The notes beneath the pieces were generated by a model. That model was not told where the DNA came from. It did not search any database and was given only the letters and a program-made list of their open reading frames with translations. The translations under genes were made by a program, and so were the position numbers. Positions 39,987-48,000 of a stretch of DNA of 64,000 bases are shown here, in pieces (the stretch's first letter is position 1; each line of letters starts with the position of its first letter). Location of the stretch: contig NZ_JAAAPL010000002.1 of the NCBI RefSeq assembly GCF_011317445.1, positions 682,001 to 746,000 on the forward strand, in the 5' to 3' direction. The DNA comes from Chelativorans multitrophicus. Lineage in GTDB: Bacteria; Pseudomonadota; Alphaproteobacteria; Rhizobiales; Rhizobiaceae.

Positions 39987-40427
39987 CTACCACGCCCCCG
40001 TGTTCGGCATAGAGGCCCACGGCTCGGCCTTGGGCTTGGCTTCGCCCTTCTGCAGAATCTCGATGGAGATGCCGTCGGGTGAACGGATGAATGCCATGTT
40101 GCCGTCACGGGGAGGACGGTTAATGGTGATGCCTGCGTCCATAAGGTGCTGGCAAAATGCGTAAATGTCGTCCACCTCATAGGCCAGATGGCCGAAATTG
40201 CGGCCGCCTTGATAATCTTCCGGATCCCAGTTGTAGGTCAATTCCACGAGCGGCGCCTTGTGGCGCTCGGCTGCTTCGACGTCCTCTGGAGCGGCGAGAA
40301 AGATCAGCGTAAAGCGCCCTGCCTCATTCTCAATGCGCCGCACCTCCTTCATGCCGAGCTTGTTGCAATAAAAATCCAGCGATTCACCGATATCGCGTAC
40401 GCGGACCATCGTGTGCAGGTAACGCAT
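39987..40427 (-). CDS. gloA: Lactoylglutathione lyase (glyoxalase I)
   Basis: Glyoxalase I converts the methylglyoxal-glutathione hemithioacetal to lactoylglutathione. The 146-residue product starts [20 protein letters not shown] and carries the four metal ligands expected: His5 in LHTMVRV, Glu in LVELTYN, His in FGHLAYEV and Glu in SIEIL. The [10 protein letters not shown] insert is typical of bacterial GloA. The ATG at 40427 follows AAGGAGAG. It lies upstream of pccB; a link between methylglyoxal removal and propionate metabolism is not known to me and may be accidental. Confidence 0.93.
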   Translation of the reverse strand: MRYLHTMVRVRDIGESLDFYCNKLGMKEVRRIENEAGRFTLIFLAAPEDVEAAERHKAPLVELTYNWDPEDYQGGRNFGHLAYEVDDIYAFCQHLMDAGITINRPPRDGNMAFIRSPDGISIEILQKGEAKPKAEPWASMPNTGAW

Positions 40428-40649
40428 GGGCTCTCCTTTTCTTCTTCCGGTTCGATAGCAAGATAGAGCGCTGGCGCATGAAGCGCCAATGGGCAATTCC
40501 CCGTTCCCACTTATGCCGGAATTATGCCGAACGCACAGTATTTCCGGGTGCTGTTGAAAATCCCGAGCGGGCCTTGCTAAGTCGTGAGAGGGGGATGCAA
40601 TCTTGATGAGGACAGAATCAATCCACCGGACTTGGGAAGGCAAGACGAA

Positions 40650-41243
40650 ATGGAGGATAAATCCTCGACCGATCGAGGGCTTGCAGAGAACGAAGCCCGG
40701 GGGGCGGGCAATAGTGAAAATGTGTCCGATGCAATCGAGGTTGCCGGCGCAATAAAATGGTTCGATGTGGCCAAAGGATTTGGCTTCATCCTTCCCGACA
40801 TCGCCGAGTTCGGCGACGTTCTCCTGCATGTGTCCTGTCTTCGGCGTGACGGATTCCAAACCGCGTTGAGCGGCGCCCGCGTCGTCTGCCTGGCCAAACG
40901 GGGCGACAAGGGGATGCAAGCCTTCAGGGTCGTCTCGATGGATATGTCAACCGCGGTTCATCCCGCGGAGGATCAGGCGCCGCGCACGCGCATCACCGTG
41001 GCCCCGGAAAGCGGGCTGGAAAGGGCGCTGGTAAAATGGTTCAACCGGACAAAGGGCTTCGGCTTCCTCACGCGCGGGGAAGGGACGGAGGATATCTTTG
41101 TGCATATGGAGACGCTGCGCCGGTTCGGCGTGACGGAGCTAAGACCTGGGCAGGTCGTGCTGGTGCGGTTCGGGCGAGGCGATAAGGGCCTTATGGCTGC
41201 CGAAATTCATCCTGATATTGGCACTTTGCCGGTTTCCCACTGA
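40650..41243 (+). CDS. Tandem cold-shock domain protein
   Basis: This is a 197-residue protein with two cold-shock (OB-fold) nucleic-acid-binding domains. The first is [17 protein letters not shown] with LLHVSCL, the second [17 protein letters not shown] with [10 protein letters not shown]. Each has the RNP1-like KGFGF motif and a degenerate RNP2. An acidic, flexible start of about 40 residues and a linker of about 25 residues join them. Such doublets are common in rhizobia and probably act as RNA chaperones; conditions for expression cannot be told. The ATG at 40650 has GGAAGG upstream; an in-frame GTG at 40584 would add 22 residues. Confidence 0.88.
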   Translation: MEDKSSTDRGLAENEARGAGNSENVSDAIEVAGAIKWFDVAKGFGFILPDIAEFGDVLLHVSCLRRDGFQTALSGARVVCLAKRGDKGMQAFRVVSMDMSTAVHPAEDQAPRTRITVAPESGLERALVKWFNRTKGFGFLTRGEGTEDIFVHMETLRRFGVTELRPGQVVLVRFGRGDKGLMAAEIHPDIGTLPVSH

Positions 41244-41279
41244 CGTCCCGGGCAGGCGAAGCGCCCAGAGGAAAACCCG

Positions 41280-41762
41280 ATGCGTCTCTTCCTGCTGATC
41301 CTGCTCCTTTTTCCCTTAGGCCTGACTTTCAGTTCGAACGCCCGGGCGGAGCAACCGATGCTGCTGCAAGTGCATCCGGCTCCGCTCGTGGCTGAAACGG
41401 CCAGCGGTGAGAAAAGCTTTTCGATCGAAGTGGCGGATGACAATTCCGAACGCCAGCGGGGGCTTATGTTCCGCGAAACCATGAAGGATGATCGGGGCAT
41501 GCTCTTCGTCTTCCCGGTGAGCAGGCAGCATGGGTTTTGGATGCAGAATACCCCCATGCCGCTCGACCTTCTGTTCATCGGGGAAGACGGAAAAGTGAAA
41601 GCCATAGAGCAGGGGGTGCCGTTCTCGACGGACAGTATTTCGCCCCCGGTCCAGGCGCGGTTCGTGCTTGAACTCAAGGCCGGAACGGCGGAAAAAACGG
41701 GTATCGCCGTAGGCGATCGTCTCCATCATCCGCTCATCGACGCGGTGGCTGGTGAAAGCTAG
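41280..41762 (+). CDS. DUF192 family protein, secreted
   Basis: This is a 160-residue protein of the DUF192 (COG1430) family. It begins with a signal peptide (LFLLILLLFPLGLTFSSNARA, about residues 3-23) and shows the family core RQRGLMFRETMKDDRGMLFVF, MQNTPMPLDLLFI and the C-terminal AVGDRLHH. Members are small periplasmic or exported proteins of unknown biochemical role. It follows the cold-shock gene by 36 bp. The next gene starts about 20 bp after its end, so they may share a transcript. Confidence 0.85.
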   Translation: MRLFLLILLLFPLGLTFSSNARAEQPMLLQVHPAPLVAETASGEKSFSIEVADDNSERQRGLMFRETMKDDRGMLFVFPVSRQHGFWMQNTPMPLDLLFIGEDGKVKAIEQGVPFSTDSISPPVQARFVLELKAGTAEKTGIAVGDRLHHPLIDAVAGES

Positions 41763-41784
41763 GCAGCAGGCGGTAACGGGGCAG

Positions 41785-42540
41785 ATGCAGTTTTTCAGTC
41801 ACGACGGTTTCGAACTCGCCTTCATCGACGAAGGCGAGGGTGACCCGATCCTTCTAATCCATGGCTTTGCCTCCACCCATTTCGTGAATTGGGTGGCGCC
41901 TGGCTGGGTGAAAACCTTGAGGGATGCGGGCTACCGCGTCATTGCGCTCGATAATCGCGGGCATGGCCGCTCGACCAAGAGCCACGTCCGGCAGGACTAT
42001 ACGCCGGATAAAATGGCGGACGATGCGGCGGCGCTTCTCGATCATCTGGGGATCGAGCGCGCGCATGTCATGGGTTATTCCATGGGCGCGCGCATCGCTG
42101 CCTTCCTCGCGCTGGCCCATCCGAATCGCGTGGCGACGCTGATCCTTGGAGGGCTCGGCTTTGGCATGGTGGAAGGCGTGGGTGAGTGGGACATCATCGC
42201 AGATGCACTGCTTGCTCAAGATCCAGAGAGCATCACCCACGCGCGCGGCCGGATGTTCCGCAACTTCGCGGACCAGACGAAAAGCGACAGGCAGGCGCTT
42301 GCGGCCTGCATCTCCACGTCACGGACCTTGCTTGGCGCGCATGAAGTGGCGCGGATCCGGCAGCCGGTATTGGTGGCGGTGGGTACAAGGGATGACATAG
42401 CGGGAAGACCCGAATCTCTCGCGGCCATGTTGCCGCAGGGCGAGGCATTCTCGATCGTCGATCGCGATCACATGCTTGCGGTGGGAGACAAGACCTTTAA
42501 GGCGCGGGCGCTCAAATTCCTGGCCTCACACCCGCTTTGA
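41785..42540 (+). CDS. Alpha/beta hydrolase
   Basis: This is a 251-residue alpha/beta hydrolase. The oxyanion hole region ILLIHGFAST, the nucleophile elbow GYSMGARIA with the serine, an aspartate in VAVGTRDDIAG, and the base histidine in VDRDHML complete the catalytic set. There is no signal peptide, so it is cytoplasmic. The substrate is not predictable. The ATG at 41785 gives MQFFSHDGFELAFIDEG, a natural start; a GTG at 41752 overlapping the DUF192 gene is the alternative. Confidence 0.85.
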   Translation: MQFFSHDGFELAFIDEGEGDPILLIHGFASTHFVNWVAPGWVKTLRDAGYRVIALDNRGHGRSTKSHVRQDYTPDKMADDAAALLDHLGIERAHVMGYSMGARIAAFLALAHPNRVATLILGGLGFGMVEGVGEWDIIADALLAQDPESITHARGRMFRNFADQTKSDRQALAACISTSRTLLGAHEVARIRQPVLVAVGTRDDIAGRPESLAAMLPQGEAFSIVDRDHMLAVGDKTFKARALKFLASHPL

Positions 42541-42621
42541 GAGGCGCAATTTGACAACATGCTGTTGTCGAAGCATCAGGCGCGAAGCTGCCCTCCAATG
42601 GTTGGGTGTCGGAGAAGATTC

Positions 42622-43410
42622 ATGATGAACAATGTTCAGCAAAAGCGCACTCAAGGTGTCGACGACCTGATGGCGCGGCCGGGGCTGGGCTATCGCATCG
42701 GCCAGGCAATCGTGGACTGGGCCGAACGGTTGAACCTAAAATATGCGGTGACCGGCAGTCCGCCGGTCTATGATAACGAAACCTTCCCATGGGCGGCGGA
42801 GATCGAACGTGAGTGGACGCTGATCCGGGCCGAGCTCGACCGGGTTCTCGTGCGCAAGGACGAACTGCCCGGCTTCCATGAGATCGTGTCGGAAGTGCGC
42901 TCCATCTCAACGGATCGTAACTGGAAGTCTTTCGTATTCTGCGGCTATGGCTCGGTCTCAGAAGATGCCGTCAGCACATGTCCGGAAACATGGCGCATCC
43001 TGCAAAGGATCCCGGGTCTGAAGGCGGCCATGTTTTCCATCTTTGAGCCCGGCAAGCACCTGAAGCCCCACCGCGGGCCATATAATGGCGTTCTGCGGCT
43101 GCATCTCGGCCTCAAGGTACCCGCCGAGCGGGACAAGGTGGCGATTCGTGTCGCCGACCAGGTCTGCCACTGGAAGGAGGGCAAGGTCCTGATCTTCGAC
43201 GATGCGTATGAGCATGAAGCCTGGAACCATTCCAGCGAAACACGCGTGGTGCTGTTCGTCGATTTCGTGAAGCCAACGCGCTTCCCGGCAAGCCTGGTGA
43301 ACTGGCTTCTCCTGAATCTTGCCCCTTTCACGCCGTTCGTGCGGGAAGGGTACAAGGCACAGAAGCGCTGGGAGAAGCTGTTCTTCGCCGGTGGTAATCT
43401 GCCGCGATGA
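42622..43410 (+). CDS. Aspartyl/asparaginyl beta-hydroxylase family protein
   Basis: This is a 262-residue non-heme iron, 2-oxoglutarate-dependent hydroxylase. The signature is visible in KPHRGPYNGVLRLHLGL, whose first histidine should bind iron, and in FDDAYEHEAWNHSSETRVVLF, with the second iron histidine and the arginine for 2-oxoglutarate. A hydrophobic C-terminal part (LVNWLLLNLAPFTPFV) may associate with the membrane. The family includes LpxO, which hydroxylates lipid A acyl chains, and protein hydroxylases; I cannot choose between them. The ATG at 42622 or 42625 follows GGAGAAG. Confidence 0.83.
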   Translation: MMNNVQQKRTQGVDDLMARPGLGYRIGQAIVDWAERLNLKYAVTGSPPVYDNETFPWAAEIEREWTLIRAELDRVLVRKDELPGFHEIVSEVRSISTDRNWKSFVFCGYGSVSEDAVSTCPETWRILQRIPGLKAAMFSIFEPGKHLKPHRGPYNGVLRLHLGLKVPAERDKVAIRVADQVCHWKEGKVLIFDDAYEHEAWNHSSETRVVLFVDFVKPTRFPASLVNWLLLNLAPFTPFVREGYKAQKRWEKLFFAGGNLPR

Positions 43411-43559
43411 TTTAACGGCCCAAGGCTGAGGAGATATTCTCAATCGCGCCAATCGTGCGGGGTGCACTTCCATTTGATGGAAAGGCGGGATTTTGGGATT
43501 TAATATTCCCGCATGGTACCCTAGATAGGGCTGACGCGCTGCCGGAAATGGAGTTTACG

Positions 43560-44378
43560 ATGACGGCCAGACAAGCGGTTCGTTCGAATGCGCCGCAACA
43601 GATCGACCCGATTTGGTCCGAGATCCGGGCCGAGGCACGGACTGCGGTCGAGAATGACGCATTGCTCGCAGCTTTCCTTTATTCCACGATCCTCAATCAG
43701 GCGACCCTTGAAGACGCCGTCATTCATCGGATTTCGCAGCGGCTCGATCATGCGGATCTCAGCGCGGATCTTCTCCAGCAGACGTTCCTTGCCATGTGGG
43801 AAGATCAGCCGGACTGGAGCAGCATTCTGCGAGTCGACATTCAGGCCTATTACGATCGGGATCCGGCCTGCGACCGGTTTTTGATGCCGGTGCTCTATTT
43901 CAAGGGATTCCACGCCATTCAGACACATCGTCTGGCCCATTGGCTTTGGGGCAAGGGCCGCAAGGATTTCGCGCTTTACCTGCAAAGCCGCTCCTCCGCC
44001 GTGTTCCAGACGGACATTAACCCCGCAGCGACAATCGGGCGCGGGATCTTCCTCGACCATGCCACGGGCCTCGTCGTCGGCGAGACAGCCGTCATAGAAG
44101 ACGATGTATCAATCCTCCAGGACGTAACGCTGGGCGGAACCGGCAAGGAAACGGGCGACCGTCATCCGAAGATCCGTCACGGAGTGCTGATTGGCGCCGG
44201 CGCCAAAATCCTCGGAAATATCGAGATCGGCCACTGCACGAAGGTCGCCGCCGGATCTGTCGTCGTCAAGCCCGTGCCGCCCAACAAGACGGTGGCGGGC
44301 GTCCCCGCACGTATCATCGGAGAGGCTGGCTGCAACGAGCCGTCACGCGCTATGGATCAGCTTCTGCTTGAGGAATAG
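43560..44378 (+). CDS. cysE: Serine O-acetyltransferase
   Basis: CysE acetylates serine, the first committed step of cysteine synthesis. The 272-residue product has a helical N-terminal domain (WSEIRAEARTAVENDALLAA) and a C-terminal left-handed beta-helix with FLDHATGLVVGETAVIEDD, ILQDVTLGGTGKETGDRHP and IGAGAKILGNIEIG. These include the catalytic His and Asp of the family. The start at 43560 (MTARQAV) follows GGAG by eight bases; an in-frame ATG at 43548 gives four extra residues. cysK is not visible nearby. Confidence 0.95.
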   Translation: MTARQAVRSNAPQQIDPIWSEIRAEARTAVENDALLAAFLYSTILNQATLEDAVIHRISQRLDHADLSADLLQQTFLAMWEDQPDWSSILRVDIQAYYDRDPACDRFLMPVLYFKGFHAIQTHRLAHWLWGKGRKDFALYLQSRSSAVFQTDINPAATIGRGIFLDHATGLVVGETAVIEDDVSILQDVTLGGTGKETGDRHPKIRHGVLIGAGAKILGNIEIGHCTKVAAGSVVVKPVPPNKTVAGVPARIIGEAGCNEPSRAMDQLLLEE

Positions 44379-44471
44379 CAGCTTTTTGGTGCGGCCGGAG
44401 GTGGCGGGGTTTACAGCCGCGCCGCGCCCATGTCAGAAGCGGGCATCACAGCCCAAACGCGGAGAAGTTTG

Positions 44472-44681
44472 TTGAAGCCGGAAGAAATCAGGAAGCTCGA
44501 CGCCTATTTCAAGCGCACCTTCCAAAACCCCGCCCTGCAGGTGAAGGCGCGGCCGCGCAAGGAGGATTCGTGCGAACTCTATGTCGGCGATGAGTTCCTC
44601 GGCATCATCTTCAAGGATGAGGAGGAGGGAGAGCTCTCCTACAACTTCTCCATGGCCATCCTCGACGTGGATCTCGATTAG
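44472..44681 (+). CDS. DUF3126 family protein
   Basis: This is a short protein of 69 residues, KPEEIRKLDAYFKRTFQNP to YNFSMAILDVDLD, which fits the DUF3126 family found almost only in alphaproteobacteria. It is probably a compact alpha/beta protein with no known role. The start is a TTG at 44472, chosen because GGAGAAG lies five bases upstream and the protein then begins as in the family; an in-frame ATG at 44430 would add 14 residues. It lies between cysE and the gamma carbonic anhydrase gene. Confidence 0.82.
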   Translation: MKPEEIRKLDAYFKRTFQNPALQVKARPRKEDSCELYVGDEFLGIIFKDEEEGELSYNFSMAILDVDLD

Positions 44682-44727
44682 TCTTGTGAGCTGATATTTC
44701 CGCCCCAGGCGGTGCGAGAAAAAGCGG

Positions 44728-45261
44728 ATGCCGATTTATTCGCTCGACGGTCATGTTCCTCAATTTGCAGATGATGCAACAGGTTGGGTCGCGCCCGATG
44801 CGACCCTGATCGGGGAAGTGATCATTGGGCGGAATGTCGGCATCTGGTTCGGAGCCGTGCTGCGCGGCGACAATGAGCCCATCACGATCGGCGACGACTC
44901 CAATGTGCAAGAACACACGGTGATGCACACGGATAGGGGTTTTCCGCTTACCGTCGGGCGTGGATGCACGATCGGGCACCGGGCGATTTTGCACGGCTGC
45001 ACGATCGGCGACCACTCGCTGATCGGCATGGGAGCGACCGTGCTCAACGGCGCACGGATCGGCAGTGAATGCCTGGTTGGCGCAGGCGCGCTCATCACCG
45101 AAGGCAAGGTTTTCCCGGATCGATCCCTGATCGTCGGCGCACCGGCAAAAGCGATCCGCGTGCTGGACGACAAAGCCGCAGCTCAGCTGCGCGCCTCGGC
45201 CGCTTCATACGTCGAAAACGCCGAGCGTTTTCGGCGCGGCCTCAAGCTCGTCACCCCTTAA
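44728..45261 (+). CDS. Gamma carbonic anhydrase family protein
   Basis: This is a 177-residue left-handed beta-helix protein. Hexapeptide repeats run from VAPDATLIGEVIIGRN to VGAGALITEG, and the three zinc histidine positions are seen in VQEHTVMHT and CTIGHRAILHGC. The pattern GDNEPITIGDDSNVQEHTV belongs to the YrdA/PaaY/CaiE-like branch of gamma carbonic anhydrases; activity on CO2 is not certain for this branch. The ATG at 44728 gives MPIYSLDGHVPQFAD, a natural start. It follows DUF3126 by 46 bp. Confidence 0.87.
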   Translation: MPIYSLDGHVPQFADDATGWVAPDATLIGEVIIGRNVGIWFGAVLRGDNEPITIGDDSNVQEHTVMHTDRGFPLTVGRGCTIGHRAILHGCTIGDHSLIGMGATVLNGARIGSECLVGAGALITEGKVFPDRSLIVGAPAKAIRVLDDKAAAQLRASAASYVENAERFRRGLKLVTP

Positions 45262-45338
45262 CTGCTGAAACTTCTTCATCCCGGCAGTCTGCCGAGAAAC
45301 GCAGTTTGCGTTGCTCGCGCGGGAGTGAACTTTTTGCC

Positions 45339-45383
45339 CTCCGCAAAAAAGCGGAGCCGGCCCCAGGGGAGGGGGCCGGCTCC
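45339..45383 (-). terminator. Intrinsic terminator after the BTLCP peptidase gene
   Basis: A perfect 12-bp stem, GGAGCCGGCCCC at 45353-45364 and its complement at 45372-45383, is followed on the minus strand by CGCTTTTTTG. This is the classical hairpin plus U-run form, about 58 bases after the stop codon of the cysteine peptidase. The T-run itself lies in a second small hairpin CTCCGC/GCGGAG. Confidence 0.8.
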
Positions 45384-45440
45384 TAACCCGGTCGATGGGG
45401 ACGGGGAGGTGGGGACTCGACCGGGTTTCCCGGAAGCTCG

Positions 45441-46049
45441 TCAGCGGGAGGTTGAGATGCTGCCGACAGCGGTTGCGCGGCCGTCGGAGATGGAAACCCA
45501 GCGTGAGGCATCGCGCGCCGATTGGCGCTTGAGGAATTGGTATTCGGTTTCGGACCAGCGCAGGATCCGCGGCTCCATGTTGTCGAGGATGAAATCACCC
45601 ATGCTGGTGTTGACCGTGAGAACGGCGTGACCGTCGCCATTCGGCTGGCGGACGACCGTAACGAGCAGGTCGGACGCTGGTATACCCGCCTTGATCAAAA
45701 GCCGGCGCTTCTCGAGAACATAGTCCTCGCAATCGCCGTATATGTCGGGATAAGACCAGAACTCTTCCACGCCCCACAGATCTTTATCGGTGCTTGGCAT
45801 CACCGATGTGTTGACGGTGTTGTTGATCTCGACCAGCAGCGCCCAGAGGTCGCGGGTCAATTCGACCGGCGTCGGGTTTGCATTTTGCTGGCGGCACTCC
45901 GCTGGCGCGCGGCGGCAGAACTCATAATGGCCGACCGGTTGGGAAGTAATCTCCCCTGTGGGCATGAAGTCACCGGCCGAGTGAGCCACCGTTGCCAAAG
46001 AAACAAACAATAACCCCGCGAAAAGCGGCAAACCTTTTTCTAATTGCAT
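45441..46049 (-). CDS. BTLCP family transglutaminase-like cysteine peptidase (LapG-like)
   Basis: This is a periplasmic cysteine peptidase of the bacterial transglutaminase-like family, 202 residues. A signal peptide covers about residues 1-25 (LPLFAGLLFVSLATVAHSA). The catalytic triad is seen as Cys in YGDCEDYVLEKRRLL, His in GDGHAVLTVNT and Asp in FILDN. LapG, a member, cleaves surface adhesins under control of c-di-GMP in pseudomonads; here that role is inference, supported only by the PilZ gene next door. Two cysteines in YEFCRRAPAECRQQ may form a disulfide. It has its own terminator and an AT-rich upstream region. Confidence 0.85.
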   Translation of the reverse strand: MQLEKGLPLFAGLLFVSLATVAHSAGDFMPTGEITSQPVGHYEFCRRAPAECRQQNANPTPVELTRDLWALLVEINNTVNTSVMPSTDKDLWGVEEFWSYPDIYGDCEDYVLEKRRLLIKAGIPASDLLVTVVRQPNGDGHAVLTVNTSMGDFILDNMEPRILRWSETEYQFLKRQSARDASRWVSISDGRATAVGSISTSR

Positions 46050-46316
46050 GATCCGTCTCCCCGTTATGGAGACACCATGGCAGACGCGAATTTATGCAGG
46101 GCAAAAAGAGGAGGTAGAAATAAGACTATATTTTAAACTACTTTGAAATGGATATGTATATAGGAGTTAACGCCAAGGTTGCTAAATGTTAATCATAACA
46201 AAATCTGAAAGAGCGCCTGAAGCAGTCTAAAGGCCGGAAATACTGGGAACGCGGTAATTTTCCAGCGCACGCAGCGTTAGCCGGCTCTGCAATCGATGAA
46301 TGTGGGGCGTTCAGCG
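46050..46316. other. AT-rich region upstream of the BTLCP peptidase gene
   Basis: This region of 267 bp lies between the PilZ gene and the BTLCP gene, both on the minus strand. The stretch from about 46120 to 46210 is clearly AT-rich (for example AAGACTATATTTTAAACTAC) and probably contains the peptidase promoter. I cannot single out a convincing pair of boxes. No gene is seen. Confidence 0.5.
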
Positions 46317-46919
46317 TTACGCGAATTGCGCGAGCAGCGTAGCCGGCTCCTGGATCAAAGAAAATTCCAGGGCAAAGCCATTTTCGAAATGGCGGGTGAC
46401 GCGACCGCGCAAATTCGCAAGGAAAACCTGGGTGCCGATCGCCGGTCTAGGTGCGGTTTCAATCGCGGCGCCGGAAGCGGAGAGATCGACGATGCGGCAG
46501 GGATGCTCGTACCCATCGGGCGTTCGTATCGTGCTCATCGGGTTTGCTGGTGTAACCCGCTCGTAGCGCCGATCTTCCGGTAGATCGAGATCATGCCGGT
46601 TGGCGAGCCAAGTCAGTTGTGACGCCAGCTTGTCGCGCTTCCTCTGCGAGGCCTTGATCGTCATCTCAAAGCCATCTTCGAAGATGCGCGCAAGATAGCC
46701 TTCAACGCGACCGATATGGTCGAGATATGCGACGATCCGTTCGCCGACCTGCCCTGCTTGCGCTGCCTTAAGCGCGACGCTACCGGGCGACATATCGACG
46801 ACGCGGCAGGAATGCTCCGAGCGGTCCGGGAGCATATAGCGGCCATATATGCTGATCTTGACGCGCTGAAAGCGGCGCCTTTCGGTGCGCAGGGCTGTCT
46901 GGTTCGCTTCAACGACCAT
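46317..46919 (-). CDS. Double PilZ domain protein
   Basis: This is a 200-residue cytoplasmic protein with two PilZ-like domains, which typically bind c-di-GMP. Domain 1 has ERRRFQRVKISIYGRY and then CRVVDMSPGSVALKAA; domain 2 has DRRYERVTPANPMSTI and CRIVDLSASGAAIETA. Both have an RxxxR motif and a D-x-S-x-x-G-like motif, so both may bind the ligand. The ATG at 46919 (MVVEANQTALRTERRRFQ) precedes domain 1 closely; longer in-frame starts overlap the PAS gene upstream. It is downstream of the PAS_5 gene and upstream of the BTLCP gene, all on the minus strand. Confidence 0.82.
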   Translation of the reverse strand: MVVEANQTALRTERRRFQRVKISIYGRYMLPDRSEHSCRVVDMSPGSVALKAAQAGQVGERIVAYLDHIGRVEGYLARIFEDGFEMTIKASQRKRDKLASQLTWLANRHDLDLPEDRRYERVTPANPMSTIRTPDGYEHPCRIVDLSASGAAIETAPRPAIGTQVFLANLRGRVTRHFENGFALEFSLIQEPATLLAQFA

Positions 46920-47001
46920 GGTCACTCGCTTTTCCGTCGACCAATACCTAGTCGACGAAACGGCCAATCCTAGCAATGTTTGGTTAAAATCGGGTAAGCC
47001 G

Positions 47002-47613
47002 CTAGCGGCGGCGGCCCCCATCGAAAACCAGCAGATGGCGTATGCGGCGGGCATTGCCGCCAAAGGCATCCGCCAAAGACTCGCTGTCCGGCAGGAGCGA
47101 GGGAACGGTAACCGGCCTGCGGCTTGTAAGCAGGAGGGGCTCACGGTCCGGATTGATGAGCCGGAAGCTTTCAAGACGATTTTCGAGAATTGGATCAGCG
47201 CCAAGCCAGAATGGTTTGTGGATCGGCTGCAGCGTACCCAATGCGCGGGGATGGCTATCACCATCGATTGGCAGAATCAGGAGCTCAAAGCCGTTCCGAC
47301 GCCCTTCGTCGGCCACCCCCTCGAACGTGATATAGAGAACCGATTTATCAGCTATGAAGCGACGCATGATTCGCGCGATTGCCTGCTGATCATCATCCGC
47401 CCAAAGCGATGTGAAGGAACTTCCTTTCAGCTCCCGGCCATAGGTGGCGCACATGCGCGTGCCGGCCAGGCGGAACAGGACTGTTCCGCGTGCATTGCGT
47501 TCCAGGATAAAGGTGTCCGGCAAGAGGGCCTTTATCTCGCCTGGAGCGATTTCGGTCCTCAGAGGCGCCGGTCTGCCCGCCCGCAACCTGTTCCAATATT
47601 GGAACAAGTCCAT
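47002..47613 (-). CDS. PAS_5 domain protein
   Basis: This is a soluble protein of 203 residues with a PAS-like domain of the PAS_5 family, known mainly in alphaproteobacteria. It starts MDLFQYWNRLRAGRPAPLRT, and the core holds FILERNARGTVLFRLAGTRM, CATYGRELKGSSFTSLW and FELLILPIDGDS. Such proteins lack an output domain and are regulatory or sensory by inference. The ATG at 47613 has AGGATGGA upstream; an ATG at 47631 is the alternative. It precedes the double PilZ gene by about 80 bp on the same strand. Confidence 0.75.
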   Translation of the reverse strand: MDLFQYWNRLRAGRPAPLRTEIAPGEIKALLPDTFILERNARGTVLFRLAGTRMCATYGRELKGSSFTSLWADDDQQAIARIMRRFIADKSVLYITFEGVADEGRRNGFELLILPIDGDSHPRALGTLQPIHKPFWLGADPILENRLESFRLINPDREPLLLTSRRPVTVPSLLPDSESLADAFGGNARRIRHLLVFDGGRRR

Positions 47614-47631
47614 TGATCCATCCTGAAACAT

Positions 47632-48000
47632 ACTAAGCCGTCCCGTTTTGAGATTTTGTTATTGTCCCAGAGGTGAACAGAAGCGGCCCCCTGCACACCT
47701 CAATGCAGAACAAGCAGGTTGCGTGCCAGCCTTGACCGCCGTTCTTCACGGGAACGGAAGATGATGGTTTATGAGGAGTAAATACCTTGAATTTTAACTT
47801 CTTTTTCCGTTCTGACTGCGAACGCCCAAGTGCTCCGGCACCGGCGGTTTCGGGCGGCCGGCGACGGCCCTGGCACGGCCCTTGCTTCTCCTAAAGGAGG
47901 GACAGGGGACTCGGCCGGGGCAGCCGTCCAGCGCAAATGCTGGGCGGCTTCTGTTTTTCCGCTATGTCTGGTAGGCACGCAGAAACAGCCGATCAGGGAC
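47632..48000. other. Gene-free region before the rhomboid gene, GC-rich half with hairpins
   Basis: This gap of 369 bp holds no convincing gene. The left half (47632-47800) is the divergent promoter region of the PAS gene. The right half from about 47820 is rich in G and C and can fold strongly, including CTCC-TAAA-GGAG near 47891, and ends in an intrinsic terminator at 47923-47958. It is a candidate for a small RNA or a regulated leader of the rhomboid gene. Confidence 0.45.
47923..47958 (+). terminator. Intrinsic terminator upstream of the rhomboid gene
   Basis: GCCGTCCAGC at 47923-47932 pairs with GCTGGGCGGC at 47939-47948 (one G-T pair), and TTCTGTTTTTCC follows. This is a classical terminator on the plus strand, but no coding gene ends upstream on that strand. 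It lies 43 bases before the rhomboid start codon. Confidence 0.7.
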
